DNA of 64,000 nucleotides. It comes from an uncultured Sphingomonadales bacterium. GTDB taxonomy: Bacteria; Pseudomonadota; Alphaproteobacteria; Sphingomonadales; Rhodothalassiaceae. The stretch lies in NCBI GenBank assembly GCA_947499155.1, contig CANMND010000001.1, positions 248,001-312,000 of the forward strand. The letters run 5' to 3'. Below, piece by piece: positions 1 through 8,546 of the stretch. The notes under the pieces were generated by a model, which was not told where the DNA came from, ran no database searches, and was given only the letters and a program-made list of their open reading frames with translations. The position numbers and the translations under genes were made by a program. The number at the start of each line of letters is the position of its first letter. The stretch's first letter is position 1.

Positions 1-674
1 TCCATGGCAGTTATCTGGTTGAAGGCGTGGTCAATGCGAACGAATTTACAGGACATGTCGTGCGCGACAGCATCACTGCAGGTGAGCCGGTCACACGAGT
101 CCGTCTGGCTGCACCGGGTACGCAAAACTTCCTGGCAGCGGCACTTGCACCAGGCATGCGGGCTGTCACCGTTCCCATCAATCAGATCAGTGGTGTCGCC
201 GGCTTTATTTTCCCCGGAGACAGGGTCGATCTCATTCTTAATCACCAGGTGAATGATGCTGATGACAATCCAAGACAGGTTAGTGAGACCGTGATCCAAA
301 ATCTGCGTATTCTTGCGATCGACACTCGCACCCGTACAGGCCCGAATCCAGACGGCAGCCCGGCCTCACCCCAAACAGGAAATACGGCAACACTGGAAGT
401 AACACCAAAGATTGCGGAAAAAATTGCGCTGGTGTCGCAACTTGGCAGCCTCACTCTCGCCTTGCGAAGTCTTGCCACCGACACTGAGGCAAATGGTTCA
501 GATATTGATCCGGCCAAGGCACCCCCCGATGACACACTGACATCCTATACATGGGATGCAGATGTCAGCCGCCTGCTCTCACCGGTTGATCCTGAGAAAG
601 GCAGAACCAAGGTGCATCTCAGCCGTGGTGGCGAACTTTCCGTGATTGAATTTTCCGAGGAGCCGGGCAGATGA
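1..674 (+). CDS. cpaB: Flp pilus assembly protein CpaB (RcpC), 5' end outside window
   Basis: The reading frame is open from base 3 to the stop at 674, so about 223 C-terminal residues are visible and the start lies to the left of the window. The visible part has the RcpC/CpaB pattern: a SAF-like region (GEPVTRVRLA, then MRAVTVPINQ and GFIFPGDRVDLIL) followed by a low-complexity periplasmic stretch. Family members are periplasmic proteins, anchored by one N-terminal helix, that help the CpaC secretin assemble in tad pili. The stop overlaps the start of cpaC by four bases. The ATG at 27 in the same frame is internal, because coding similarity continues upstream of it. Confidence 0.9.
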   Translation, partial: HGSYLVEGVVNANEFTGHVVRDSITAGEPVTRVRLAAPGTQNFLAAALAPGMRAVTVPINQISGVAGFIFPGDRVDLILNHQVNDADDNPRQVSETVIQNLRILAIDTRTRTGPNPDGSPASPQTGNTATLEVTPKIAEKIALVSQLGSLTLALRSLATDTEANGSDIDPAKAPPDDTLTSYTWDADVSRLLSPVDPEKGRTKVHLSRGGELSVIEFSEEPGR

Positions 675-2101
675 TCGGACGGTACACCATCATAAGCGCA
701 TGCATGATCGTGCTCGCAGGACTCGCCAGCGCAGGTTCACTGGCTTCAATAGCCCACGCGTCAAACGCGACAACACTTGACACAAATGGCGAAACTCTAA
801 CGCTTGAAACCAGCAAGGGTGTGCTTTTGCGCCTTGATCGCCCGGCCAGCGATATTTTCATCACCAATCCCGCCATCGCTGATGTCCAGGTAAAATCACC
901 GCGCCTCATTTATGTCTTTGGCGTCGCCCCAGGCGAGACAACACTTTACGCGCTTGATGACAGCGAAAAACCGATCTACAGCACCAATCTTGTCGTCACG
1001 ACAAATCTGGCGCGCCTTGATGAATTGTATGAAGAACTGCTGCCTGATGCATCGATTCAGGTACGGATGATCAATGGCATGGGCCTGCTTGAAGGGGTGG
1101 CCCCCAATGCAGCTGCCGCAGAAGCTGCTGAACGCTATGCCAAAACCTTCCTTAAAATGGATGTGGTCAATCGTATTTCGGTGGTCCAGCCAACCCAGGT
1201 CAATCTGCGGGTCCGTTTTGCCGAAGTCGGGCGTTCAACGCTCAAGCAGCTTGGCGTCAACTGGGAATCCCTGTTTGATATCGGAGATGCCACTATCGGC
1301 CTATTCACAGGCCGCACCGCCTTGCAACAGGTTCTGGATCCTGTCACTGGCCTGCCCACAAACCAGTTTCTGCGCGATGGCCAAAGCGACAGTCTTTTAA
1401 TCAGTGGCTCCACCAGTAACGTGCAACTGAACGCGGTCCTAGATGCCCTTGAAACCGAAGGCTTGTTGTCTGTTTTGGCTGAACCTAATCTGACGGCTGT
1501 TTCAGGTCAGACCGCCACATTCCTTGCCGGTGGTGAATTCCCGGTTCCCATTCCCGACAGAGACGGCATTGCCATAGAATATCGCGAATTCGGCGTGCGA
1601 CTGGCCTTTACGCCTATCGTTGAATCAAGTGAGAAAATAACCTTGCGTGTCGCGCCTGAGGTCAGTGAACTGACCAACACCGGTGCCATCAATATCTCAG
1701 GCATATCTGTCCCTGCCCTGGCCACCCGCAGGGTCGAGACCACGGTAGAGCTGGGAAGCGGCCAAAGCTTTGCAGTGGCGGGGCTGTTACAAAACAATCT
1801 TGACCAGGACATTCGCAAATTCCCGGGGCTTGGCGATATTCCCATCCTTGGTGCCCTGTTCAGGTCTGACGCCTATCGCCATCGTGAAACCGAACTGGTG
1901 GTGATTGTCACTCCATATCTGGTGAAGCCCACTGACGCCCGCCGTCTTGCCCTTCCCATGGACGGGCAGCGCGTACCGACAGATGTGGAACGCTATCTGC
2001 ATAATGAGACAATTACCTATGCCCCCCGCACAGCCCAAGGCCCGGGAGCCGGACGTGAAGGCCTGACATTGTCAGGACGCGCCGGCTTCAGGCTGAAATA
2101 A
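671..2101 (+). CDS. cpaC: Outer-membrane secretin of the tad pilus (CpaC/RcpA)
   Basis: 476 residues, the usual length for CpaC. A signal peptide covers about residues 1-30 (hydrophobic, ending SIAHA). An N-terminal pilus/secretin domain follows (LLRLDRPASDIFITNPAIADV), then a BON-like segment near 120-170, then the secretin core from about 180 to 420 with the conserved RRVETTVELGSGQSFAVAGLL-type strand pair. It should form the outer-membrane channel through which the Flp pilus emerges. The ATG overlaps the cpaB stop (ATGA), which indicates translational coupling. The C-terminal 50 residues are a variable tail. Confidence 0.95.
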   Translation: MIGRYTIISACMIVLAGLASAGSLASIAHASNATTLDTNGETLTLETSKGVLLRLDRPASDIFITNPAIADVQVKSPRLIYVFGVAPGETTLYALDDSEKPIYSTNLVVTTNLARLDELYEELLPDASIQVRMINGMGLLEGVAPNAAAAEAAERYAKTFLKMDVVNRISVVQPTQVNLRVRFAEVGRSTLKQLGVNWESLFDIGDATIGLFTGRTALQQVLDPVTGLPTNQFLRDGQSDSLLISGSTSNVQLNAVLDALETEGLLSVLAEPNLTAVSGQTATFLAGGEFPVPIPDRDGIAIEYREFGVRLAFTPIVESSEKITLRVAPEVSELTNTGAINISGISVPALATRRVETTVELGSGQSFAVAGLLQNNLDQDIRKFPGLGDIPILGALFRSDAYRHRETELVVIVTPYLVKPTDARRLALPMDGQRVPTDVERYLHNETITYAPRTAQGPGAGREGLTLSGRAGFRLK

Positions 2102-2112
2102 GGAGACTGAAT

Positions 2113-2784
2113 ATGTCAGGTCCCACACGAAAGTCTCTTCTTGGTCTCGGCCTTACAGGGTTTGCTGCCTTGGTGCTGGCAGGATGCCAGTCCTCACTCC
2201 CCTCTCATTATGACGGAGCAGAAAAAGAGGTGAGGAATGAGGTACAGATGATCCGTGTTGCCCACATGGTCAAAACAGGGGCAGACGGTCTGGAACATGC
2301 AGAAAAGACTGAACTTATCCGCTTTCTCGCAGAGATGGATGCAGGCTATGGCGATTCTGTAACACTGGTGCGCGGCTCAGCATTCCCTGATGCCGCAGCC
2401 ATGGATATAGGCCGCGTCATCAGGGCGCATGGCCTGACCCTGGATATGCCTGCTGCAGAAATTGGACATAAACCAACAGACGACGGCGCGATTGTTGTCC
2501 TTGATCGTTATATCGTCACAGCACCGCACTGTCCCGGTACTAGCTTGAATATCGCGAAGAACTCGGCCAACGCCGCCTCGCCACAGATTGGTTGCGCGAA
2601 TATTATCAATCTGGGGCAGATGGTGGCGTCACCGCGTGATCTTTTAACGGGTAACGGCAATGGCGATCCTTCTGTGGAAAAAGCAATTCAGAGCATCCGC
2701 ACATGGCGTGAAGATGTGCCGGTCATTCTCAAACCTGGAAACGTAAATCGCGGCGGGTCTGGTGGCGGAAGTGGCGGGCAATAA
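2113..2784 (+). CDS. cpaD: Pilus assembly lipoprotein CpaD
   Basis: 223 residues. The N-terminus has a lipoprotein signal with lipobox VLAGC (Cys about residue 25). The body matches the CpaD family, an outer-membrane lipoprotein of alphaproteobacterial tad systems thought to help localise the secretin. The last ten residues are a glycine/serine run (GGSGGGSGGQ), probably a flexible tail. A strong ribosome binding site (aaggaga) lies eight bases before the ATG, and the gene sits 11 bp after cpaC. Confidence 0.88.
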   Translation: MSGPTRKSLLGLGLTGFAALVLAGCQSSLPSHYDGAEKEVRNEVQMIRVAHMVKTGADGLEHAEKTELIRFLAEMDAGYGDSVTLVRGSAFPDAAAMDIGRVIRAHGLTLDMPAAEIGHKPTDDGAIVVLDRYIVTAPHCPGTSLNIAKNSANAASPQIGCANIINLGQMVASPRDLLTGNGNGDPSVEKAIQSIRTWREDVPVILKPGNVNRGGSGGGSGGQ

Positions 2785-2799
2785 GGCAGGAGCAGTATA

Positions 2800-4032
2800 A
2801 TGGCGTCTCAGGCAGCATATGAACGGATGAATGAGCCCCGCGAAGCATTCGGAGCCTATCTGTGCGACGATGAATCGGCTGCATTGGTCATGAGTGCCGC
2901 AGAAGAGCATGGCTGGCCCGGTGAGCGCATTCACAAGGGTGGCATTGCCAATGCAGTGCGCTCCCTTTCAGTGATGCGATCACCGGAATTTCTGGTCGTC
3001 GATCTATCGGAATCTGTAGACCCGCGTGCAGATATAAGTGCGCTTGCCGATGTATGTGAACCGGGGACACTGGTTCTGGCCATGGGTTCACTCAATGATG
3101 TCCAACTCTATCGGGATCTTATCTCATCAGGCATCCATGACTATCTTTTAAAGCCGGTAGGTCCGGCCGTCTTGCGTGAATCTATTGCTCATGCTCTTGC
3201 CATCCTCACCGAACCGGTGGCAGTAGAAGTCGAACGCAATCCTCAGGAAAAACGACTGGTAACCATAACAGGGGTGCGCGGTGGCGTTGGAGCCAGCGGA
3301 ATTGCAGCAGGATTAAGCTGGATTCTGGCTGACCGCAGCAAAGCAAAAGTAGCCTTTCTTGATCTTGATATTCATTTTGGAACGGGGGCACTTGCTTTTG
3401 ATCTGGAACCGGGACGCGGACTGAGCGATGCACTGGAGAGTCCCAACCGGGTTGATTCCCTGTTTATCGAACGCGCCATGCTGAAGGTAAACGACAATCT
3501 GTCGATCCTGGGGTCAGAAGCGCCTCCCGGCCATCCGCTTGCGGTCGATCCTTCGGCCCTGCAAAATCTGCAAGAGGCGCTCAGCAGCAATTTCGATCTG
3601 GTTCTGATCGACCTGCCTCGAACCATTGTCAGCAACTACCCGACGGTGCTTGACAGCGTCTCCGACATTGTCCTCGTCACTGACCTTACTCTTGTTGGAA
3701 TCAGGGACAGTCTCCGGATGCTGGGGTTCATCAAGAATCAGGCTCCGCAGGCGCGCATCCACATGGTTCTCAACAAAATGCCCGCCCCTGCCAATCAGGA
3801 GGTTTCACAAAAGGATTTCGAGGCCTCGATCGAACAGGAGTTCGACATTATCATTCCTGACGATACCAAAAGTTTGGTGCTGGCTGCAAAACAGGGGAGA
3901 ACCCTGCCCCAGGCCGTCCCGAATTCCAAAGCGTCTATACAGTTACGTCAGCTTGCTGACAGGCTATCCGGTTCTGATAACAAGGCAAAAAAGCCCTCTC
4001 TTTGGTCGAGGTTTGCGCGTAAACAGTCATGA
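2800..4032 (+). CDS. cpaE: Pilus assembly protein CpaE (TadZ), receiver-like plus MinD-like ATPase
   Basis: 410 residues. The first ~130 resemble a response-regulator receiver fold without clear phospho-acceptor context. The rest is a MinD/ParA-type P-loop domain. The Walker A region reads TGVRGGVGASG, the deviant loop (no Lys-Thr) seen in many CpaE/TadZ proteins. The following DLDIHFGTGALAF and LVLIDLPR are the typical switch and Walker B strands. TadZ proteins mark the cell pole or site where the pilus machine assembles. GGAG precedes the ATG by seven bases. It overlaps cpaF by four bases. Confidence 0.93.
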   Translation: MASQAAYERMNEPREAFGAYLCDDESAALVMSAAEEHGWPGERIHKGGIANAVRSLSVMRSPEFLVVDLSESVDPRADISALADVCEPGTLVLAMGSLNDVQLYRDLISSGIHDYLLKPVGPAVLRESIAHALAILTEPVAVEVERNPQEKRLVTITGVRGGVGASGIAAGLSWILADRSKAKVAFLDLDIHFGTGALAFDLEPGRGLSDALESPNRVDSLFIERAMLKVNDNLSILGSEAPPGHPLAVDPSALQNLQEALSSNFDLVLIDLPRTIVSNYPTVLDSVSDIVLVTDLTLVGIRDSLRMLGFIKNQAPQARIHMVLNKMPAPANQEVSQKDFEASIEQEFDIIIPDDTKSLVLAAKQGRTLPQAVPNSKASIQLRQLADRLSGSDNKAKKPSLWSRFARKQS

Positions 4033-5711
4033 AACAGGCGACTCCTTTTCAACGCAAGTCGGTTTCCGCCCGCCGGGGGCTATCCGGATTCGGGCGCGCA
4101 AACAGTGATGCCCTGACCATCAATGAAGACCCGTTTCCCACTGTATCCGAACCTGCTGAATCGGGCGTCCTTGCTGTAGACGCCACTCCTGCCAATGATC
4201 TCGACAGGCTGACTGATCTGATTGAAAGCCGGATCAAAAAGCACTTCACCCCGGAAGAAGTGCGCATGTCCTCCCGCACGGATCTGGCGCAAGCGGTGGA
4301 AGACTTTATCCGGACCACAGCGGAGGAACTTGCCAGCGAAATCTCTGATGCAGATATTCGCGACCTTGCAACCTATTTGCTTAACGACCTGATTGAATCT
4401 GCAGGGAGCAATGAGGACCCGCTTGCAAACGAGGTGCCCAAATCCGGTCGGACCGATACGGTTTTACACGCAAAGGAAATGGTCCAGCCTCTTTTGATGG
4501 AACATATCGACCCGCAGGCTGCCAGCGAGCTTCCTCGCCCGGAACTGGCTGAACAGGTCGGTGATGTCGTTGGCGAATTGCTGGTCCAGGAAAAAATAAA
4601 CCTCAATCTCAAGGAGCAGCGCAGTCTAGTCACCCTGCTGCTCAATGACATGTTGGGTCTTGGGCCGCTGGAGCCTTTGCTTGCAGACGATTCCATCAGC
4701 GATATCATGGTCAATGGTCCCAATCAGGTTTATGTGGAACGCGGTGGCAAACTAACCTTGACCGATGTCCGGTTCCGCGATGACCGCCATCTGCTCAATA
4801 TCGCCCAGCGAATTGTCACAGCAGTTGGTCGCCGTGTGGATGAAACGTCTCCCATCTGTGACGCACGTCTGATGGACGGCAGCCGGGTCAATGTGATCAT
4901 TCCGCCATTGGCTATTGATGGCGCATCTATTTCAATCCGCAAATTCTCTAAAAAAGAGATCACACTCGACTCTATGCTGGACTTTGGCAGCCTGTCGCCA
5001 AAAGTGGCGCAGTTGCTGAAAGTTGCCGGAGCCTGCCGTCTGAATATCCTGATTTCTGGCGGAACCGGTTCAGGAAAGACGACCATGCTTAACGCTATTT
5101 CGCGGCTGATCGATCGTAGTGAACGGGTTGTGACAATTGAGGACGCGGCCGAACTGCAATTGCAACAGCCACATGTGGTCCGCCTTGAAACACGCCCCCC
5201 CAATCTGGAAGGCAAGGGCGAGATCAATATGCGTGATCTTGTGAAAAATGCCCTGCGCATGCGGCCCGACCGGATCATTCTGGGTGAAATCCGGGGTGGA
5301 GAGGCCATCGATATGTTGCAGGCAATGAATACAGGTCATGACGGTTCACTGGGGACAATTCACGCCAACCGTCCACGCGAAGCCCTGACCCGGCTTGAAA
5401 ACATGGTGAACATGGCGGGCCTGAACCTGCCGCCCAAAGCTATTCGCGAGCAGATCGCTGCCGCACTTGACATGATTGTCCAGGTATCCCGCATGCGCGA
5501 TGGCGGAAGGAGAACGGTCTATGTGACTGAAGTCGTGGGCATGGAAGGAGACGTCATCACAACGCAAGACCTGTTCCGCTATGAATGGACAGGCCAGGAT
5601 GATCACGGAAGACTGACCGGCGACTGGAACTCGTCTGGCGTACGGCCACACTTCATGCCGCGGGCTGAGTATTTTGGCCTTGGGCGCGCCCTGATGCAGG
5701 TAATGGGATAG
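4029..5711 (+). CDS. cpaF: Pilus assembly ATPase CpaF (TadA)
   Basis: 560 residues, VirB11/GspE superfamily. Residues 1-150 form a poorly conserved N-terminal extension. The helical and N-terminal ATPase domains follow, then Walker A (ISGGTGSGKTT, about residue 343), the Asp box, and Walker B with the bacterial type II secretion signature (RPDRIILGEIRGGEA), then the His box (GSLGTIHANRP). It is the hexameric motor that drives both extension and retraction of tad pili. It overlaps cpaE (ATGA) and is followed 9 bp later by tadB. Confidence 0.96.
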   Translation: MKQATPFQRKSVSARRGLSGFGRANSDALTINEDPFPTVSEPAESGVLAVDATPANDLDRLTDLIESRIKKHFTPEEVRMSSRTDLAQAVEDFIRTTAEELASEISDADIRDLATYLLNDLIESAGSNEDPLANEVPKSGRTDTVLHAKEMVQPLLMEHIDPQAASELPRPELAEQVGDVVGELLVQEKINLNLKEQRSLVTLLLNDMLGLGPLEPLLADDSISDIMVNGPNQVYVERGGKLTLTDVRFRDDRHLLNIAQRIVTAVGRRVDETSPICDARLMDGSRVNVIIPPLAIDGASISIRKFSKKEITLDSMLDFGSLSPKVAQLLKVAGACRLNILISGGTGSGKTTMLNAISRLIDRSERVVTIEDAAELQLQQPHVVRLETRPPNLEGKGEINMRDLVKNALRMRPDRIILGEIRGGEAIDMLQAMNTGHDGSLGTIHANRPREALTRLENMVNMAGLNLPPKAIREQIAAALDMIVQVSRMRDGGRRTVYVTEVVGMEGDVITTQDLFRYEWTGQDDHGRLTGDWNSSGVRPHFMPRAEYFGLGRALMQVMG

Positions 5712-5720
5712 GAGAGCGGC

Positions 5721-6710
5721 ATGAATGGTGGCAATGACATCTTCTTAACGATTCTGCTCTTTTTGATGTGCCTGATGGTTTTTGGCGCCCTTGCAGGTGC
5801 CATCATGTCAAACGGATCATCTGATAAACGCACCCGTGCTCGCGTCAACCACTTCAGGGCCCGTTATGGCAAATCCGACACCACGACCCGCTCCCGCAGC
5901 ATCCTGCTGGAACAAGATGACTCCTCACCGTTTGAGGCCATGCTGGGTCGCCTTGTCCCTCGCCCCCAAACATTCCGAACCCGGCTAAAGAAAACCGGAA
6001 AAAATATCCAGCTTGGCCGCTATGTAGCCATTTGCGGCGTTGTCATGATCGTCAGCACTTTACTGTTCTGGCTCTTTTTCTCTCTTCCCGTCTTTCTTTC
6101 ATTCCTGCTCGGTATCGTCTCCGGCATTGGTCTTCCCCATTTCATTGTGGGCAAGATGATCGCCAAACGGCAAAAGCAGTTTCTGTCCCTGTTTCCAGAA
6201 GCCATCGAACTGATTGTGCGCGGGCTAAAATCCGGCTTGCCCATCAATGAAACCATTACCATTGTCGGACGGGAAGTTGCGGATCCGGTGGGGACTGAAT
6301 TTTCACGGATTTCCGACCAGGTGCGGTTTGGTAAAACGCTTGAAGACGCCATGTGGCAGGCTGCTGAATCCCTTGATTTTCCCGATTTCAAGTTTTTCGT
6401 TATCAGCCTTGCCATCCAGAGGGAAACTGGCGGCAATCTTGCAGAAACGCTGAGTAATCTGTCCAATATCCTGCGGCAACGTCACCAGATGAAATTGAAA
6501 ATCAGGGCCTTGTCGTCAGAAGGACGGGCCAGCGCCATGATCATCGGCTGTCTGCCATTCATCATGTTCGCCATCATCTATGCCATGAATTCCGACTATG
6601 CCAGCACCTTTTTTACTGATCCTCGTGCCATGATTGTTCTGGCCGGCGCGCTCGTCTGGATGAGTCTTGGCGGCTTTATCATCTCCAAAATGATAAGTTT
6701 TGAGATATGA
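5721..6710 (+). CDS. tadB: Inner-membrane platform protein TadB (CpaG)
   Basis: 329 residues with transmembrane helices near residues 9-30, 92-138 (two), 268-288 and 300-322. A cytoplasmic type II secretion F domain lies near 155-280 (FPEAIELIVRGLKSGLPI and RETGGNLAETLSNLS). With TadC it forms the inner-membrane platform that CpaF acts on. It overlaps tadC by four bases. Confidence 0.93.
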   Translation: MNGGNDIFLTILLFLMCLMVFGALAGAIMSNGSSDKRTRARVNHFRARYGKSDTTTRSRSILLEQDDSSPFEAMLGRLVPRPQTFRTRLKKTGKNIQLGRYVAICGVVMIVSTLLFWLFFSLPVFLSFLLGIVSGIGLPHFIVGKMIAKRQKQFLSLFPEAIELIVRGLKSGLPINETITIVGREVADPVGTEFSRISDQVRFGKTLEDAMWQAAESLDFPDFKFFVISLAIQRETGGNLAETLSNLSNILRQRHQMKLKIRALSSEGRASAMIIGCLPFIMFAIIYAMNSDYASTFFTDPRAMIVLAGALVWMSLGGFIISKMISFEI

Positions 6711-7690
6711 ACACACTCCTTCCCTTTGGCCTTACCCTTATCGATCTTGTAACCCTTCTTGCAGGCGTTACGGCGTTTGTTGTCCTTTTGGCTGTCTGGC
6801 AAGCGACACTTGTTGCACGCGATCCCATGAAAGGGCGGCTGAAACAGCTTCATGATCGACGCGAAGCCTTGCGGGCAGGTCTTGTGACGGAGCCAAAACG
6901 CCGCGCCAGTCCGATCAGAAAAACCCAAAGCGTCACCTTGATGCACAAGGTCGTCAGCAAGCTCAAACTCGCGCAAAGCACACAGACGCAAAAAGTCACT
7001 AAAAAGATGATGCAGGCAGGGTGGCGGCAGAAAGATGCGGTCGTGATCTATCTGTTTTTCAAGATGATCCTGCCGATGCTGATTGCCGTGACAGTCCTGA
7101 TCCTGGTCTATGGACTGAAGATTTTCGCCAGCAAGCCCTTAATGGAATCGCTTGTGCCGGTTAGCGCCATCCTGCTCGCCTTCTTTGCACCAGACCTGGT
7201 CGTAAAAAACCAGATTCAGAAACGGATGGATTCAATTCGCAAAGCGCTGCCGGACGCGCTTGATCTGATGGTTATATGTGCCGAGGCGGGTCTCACCCTT
7301 GACACTGCCCTTAATCGCGTCACCGAAGAAATGGGCAAGAGTTCACCAGAGCTGGCGGATGAATTTGGCCTGACATCTATTGAACTGGGCTTTTTGCCTG
7401 ACCGCAGGCAAGCCCTCAACAATCTGTCTGATCGCGTGCCTTTACCATCTATCCGGGGAGTGATCACCACGCTCATCCAGACAGAACGATATGGAACGCC
7501 ACTTGCGACGTCCTTACGCGTGTTGTCCGCTGAATTCCGAAATGACCGCATGATGAAGGCAGAAGAAAAAGCCGCGCGCCTGCCGGCCACCATGACCGTG
7601 CCCCTGATCCTGTTCATACTGCCAACATTATTCGTGGTTCTTCTGGGCCCTGCTGCCTGTCAGATAAGCGATGAACTGATTAATCGTTAA
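6707..7690 (+). CDS. tadC: Inner-membrane platform protein TadC (CpaH)
   Basis: 327 residues. Two N-terminal helices (about 10-30 and 120-165) and one C-terminal helix flank a type II secretion F domain (RKALPDALDLMVICAEAGL, then TLIQTERYGTPLATSLRVL, and PATMTVPLILFILP). It is the partner of TadB. This is the last gene of the visible pilus operon; no tadD, tadE, tadF or tadG follows, so the minor pilins and prepilin must lie elsewhere or left of the window. Confidence 0.93.
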   Translation: MNTLLPFGLTLIDLVTLLAGVTAFVVLLAVWQATLVARDPMKGRLKQLHDRREALRAGLVTEPKRRASPIRKTQSVTLMHKVVSKLKLAQSTQTQKVTKKMMQAGWRQKDAVVIYLFFKMILPMLIAVTVLILVYGLKIFASKPLMESLVPVSAILLAFFAPDLVVKNQIQKRMDSIRKALPDALDLMVICAEAGLTLDTALNRVTEEMGKSSPELADEFGLTSIELGFLPDRRQALNNLSDRVPLPSIRGVITTLIQTERYGTPLATSLRVLSAEFRNDRMMKAEEKAARLPATMTVPLILFILPTLFVVLLGPAACQISDELINR

Positions 7691-7726
7691 TTGCCGCAGA
7701 TACATCAGCTAACCTAAAGCCTGTAA

Positions 7727-7747
7727 AAGGGGCATATCCTTCCCCTT
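7727..7747. other. Short inverted repeat after tadC
   Basis: AAGGGG (7727-7732) and CCCCTT (7742-7747) form a six-base stem with a nine-base loop 37 bases after the tadC stop. No T-run follows, so it is not a standard intrinsic terminator. It may mark the 3' end of the pilus mRNA. Confidence 0.35.
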
Positions 7748-7774
7748 GATATCCAAGCCTGTTTCGAGGACAAT
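7746..7774 (+). promoter_or_regulatory. Possible sigma70-type promoter for the candidate small RNA
   Basis: TTGATA (7746-7751) resembles a -35 box at five of six positions. After 17 bases, GACAAT (7769-7774) matches the -10 consensus at four of six. The predicted start near 7781 falls at the foot of the first of three hairpins. This is weak evidence on its own; the fit with the downstream structure is what makes it worth noting. Confidence 0.3.
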
Positions 7775-7780
7775 GACATT

Positions 7781-7892
7781 GGACACCAGTGCCTGCTTTT
7801 GCAGTCACTGGTGTCAGTATGCGGCTTTTCGAAGTCGCATATCCTCGCTGTCGTGACTCGGGCCGGGTGCATTGCAACCCGGCCTCTTTTTG
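7781..7892 (+). ncRNA. Candidate small RNA or structured 3' UTR with three hairpins and a terminator
   Basis: No protein gene fits here. Three hairpins follow each other. The first is 7783-7814: ACACCAGTG, then CTGC, loop TTTT, GCAG, CACTGGTGT, with one mismatch. The second is 7818-7841: ten pairs (one of them G-T) closed by a TTCG tetraloop. The third is 7861-7884: GGCCGGGT paired with ACCCGGCC, followed by TCTTTTT (7885-7891), which is a good rho-independent terminator. A promoter-like pair lies just upstream. This is the architecture of a ~110-nt trans-acting RNA. It could instead be the processed 3' end of the tad operon. I do not recognise it as a known family. Confidence 0.45.
7861..7892 (+). 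terminator. Rho-independent terminator
   Basis: An eight-pair GC-rich stem (7861-7868 with 7877-7884) is followed by TCTTTTT. It points rightward, so it ends transcription from tadC or from the candidate small RNA. On the other strand there is no T-run, so it does not serve ahpD. Confidence 0.75.
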
Positions 7893-7922
7893 ACTGACTG
7901 GTTATTCTGTACCGATCAGTCT

Positions 7923-8456
7923 TCAGCCAGCCAGCGCCTCTTCTCCATCCAACGTACGGGCAATGGCATGCAAAACCGATGCAACCCGGACAGCCGTCTG
8001 AATGGCATCTGCTTTCACTCCGGCCTTACGTAAAACAGCGTCATGACTCTCGATACACATACCACAACCGTTAATAGCGGATACTGCTATCGAGAACAGC
8101 TCGAAGTCGACTTTATCGATACCGGGATTCCCGATGACATTCATCCGCAGCTTTGCAGGCATCGTCTTATAGTCAGCGTGGGATGCAAGATGCACAAAGC
8201 GGTAATAGATATTGTTCATACCCATGATGGATGCGGCAGCCTTTGCAGCATTCAACGCTTCAGGGCTAAGCTTTTCTGATGCATCTTCGTGGACATGCCG
8301 GATCAGGGTCGCGTTGCCAGAGGCAAGTGCACACGCCAGCATGGTGCCATAAAGCTGCTGCTCGTTCAGTGTGCTATCACGCATAAGGCTTGAGAGATTA
8401 AGCCTCAGGTCCTTTGCATATTCTGGCAGCATCTCTCGCACAGTTTCAATAGTCAT
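7923..8456 (-). CDS. ahpD: Alkyl hydroperoxide reductase AhpD (CMD-family peroxidase/disulfide reductase)
   Basis: 177 residues, the normal AhpD length. The helical carboxymuconolactone-decarboxylase-like fold carries the catalytic CxxC with its histidine: Cys131, Cys134 and His138 in NGCGMCIESH, matching the layout of mycobacterial AhpD. In that system AhpD, recycled by a dihydrolipoamide-linked adaptor, reduces AhpC. It lies 90 bp downstream of ahpC on the same strand with a strong hairpin between them. No ahpF is present, which fits AhpD being the AhpC reductant here. Confidence 0.93.
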   Translation of the reverse strand: MTIETVREMLPEYAKDLRLNLSSLMRDSTLNEQQLYGTMLACALASGNATLIRHVHEDASEKLSPEALNAAKAAASIMGMNNIYYRFVHLASHADYKTMPAKLRMNVIGNPGIDKVDFELFSIAVSAINGCGMCIESHDAVLRKAGVKADAIQTAVRVASVLHAIARTLDGEEALAG

Positions 8457-8487
8457 ATTTTTCTCCTGTATCGAAGCTACATAATGA

Positions 8488-8524
8488 AGAGCCCGGCCAG
8501 ACGGGTGAACGTCGGCCGGGCTCT
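8488..8524 (-). terminator. Strong intercistronic hairpin between ahpC and ahpD
   Basis: AGAGCCCGGCC (8488-8498) pairs perfectly with GGCCGGGCTCT (8514-8524), and GAC/GTC extends the stem inside. Read on the minus strand it starts 22 bases after the ahpC stop and is followed by CTTCATTATG rather than a T-run. It is more likely a leaky terminator or an RNA-stabilising 3' end that sets more ahpC than ahpD message. Confidence 0.6.
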
Positions 8525-8546
8525 ATCGCATTAGGCAGACGTGACG

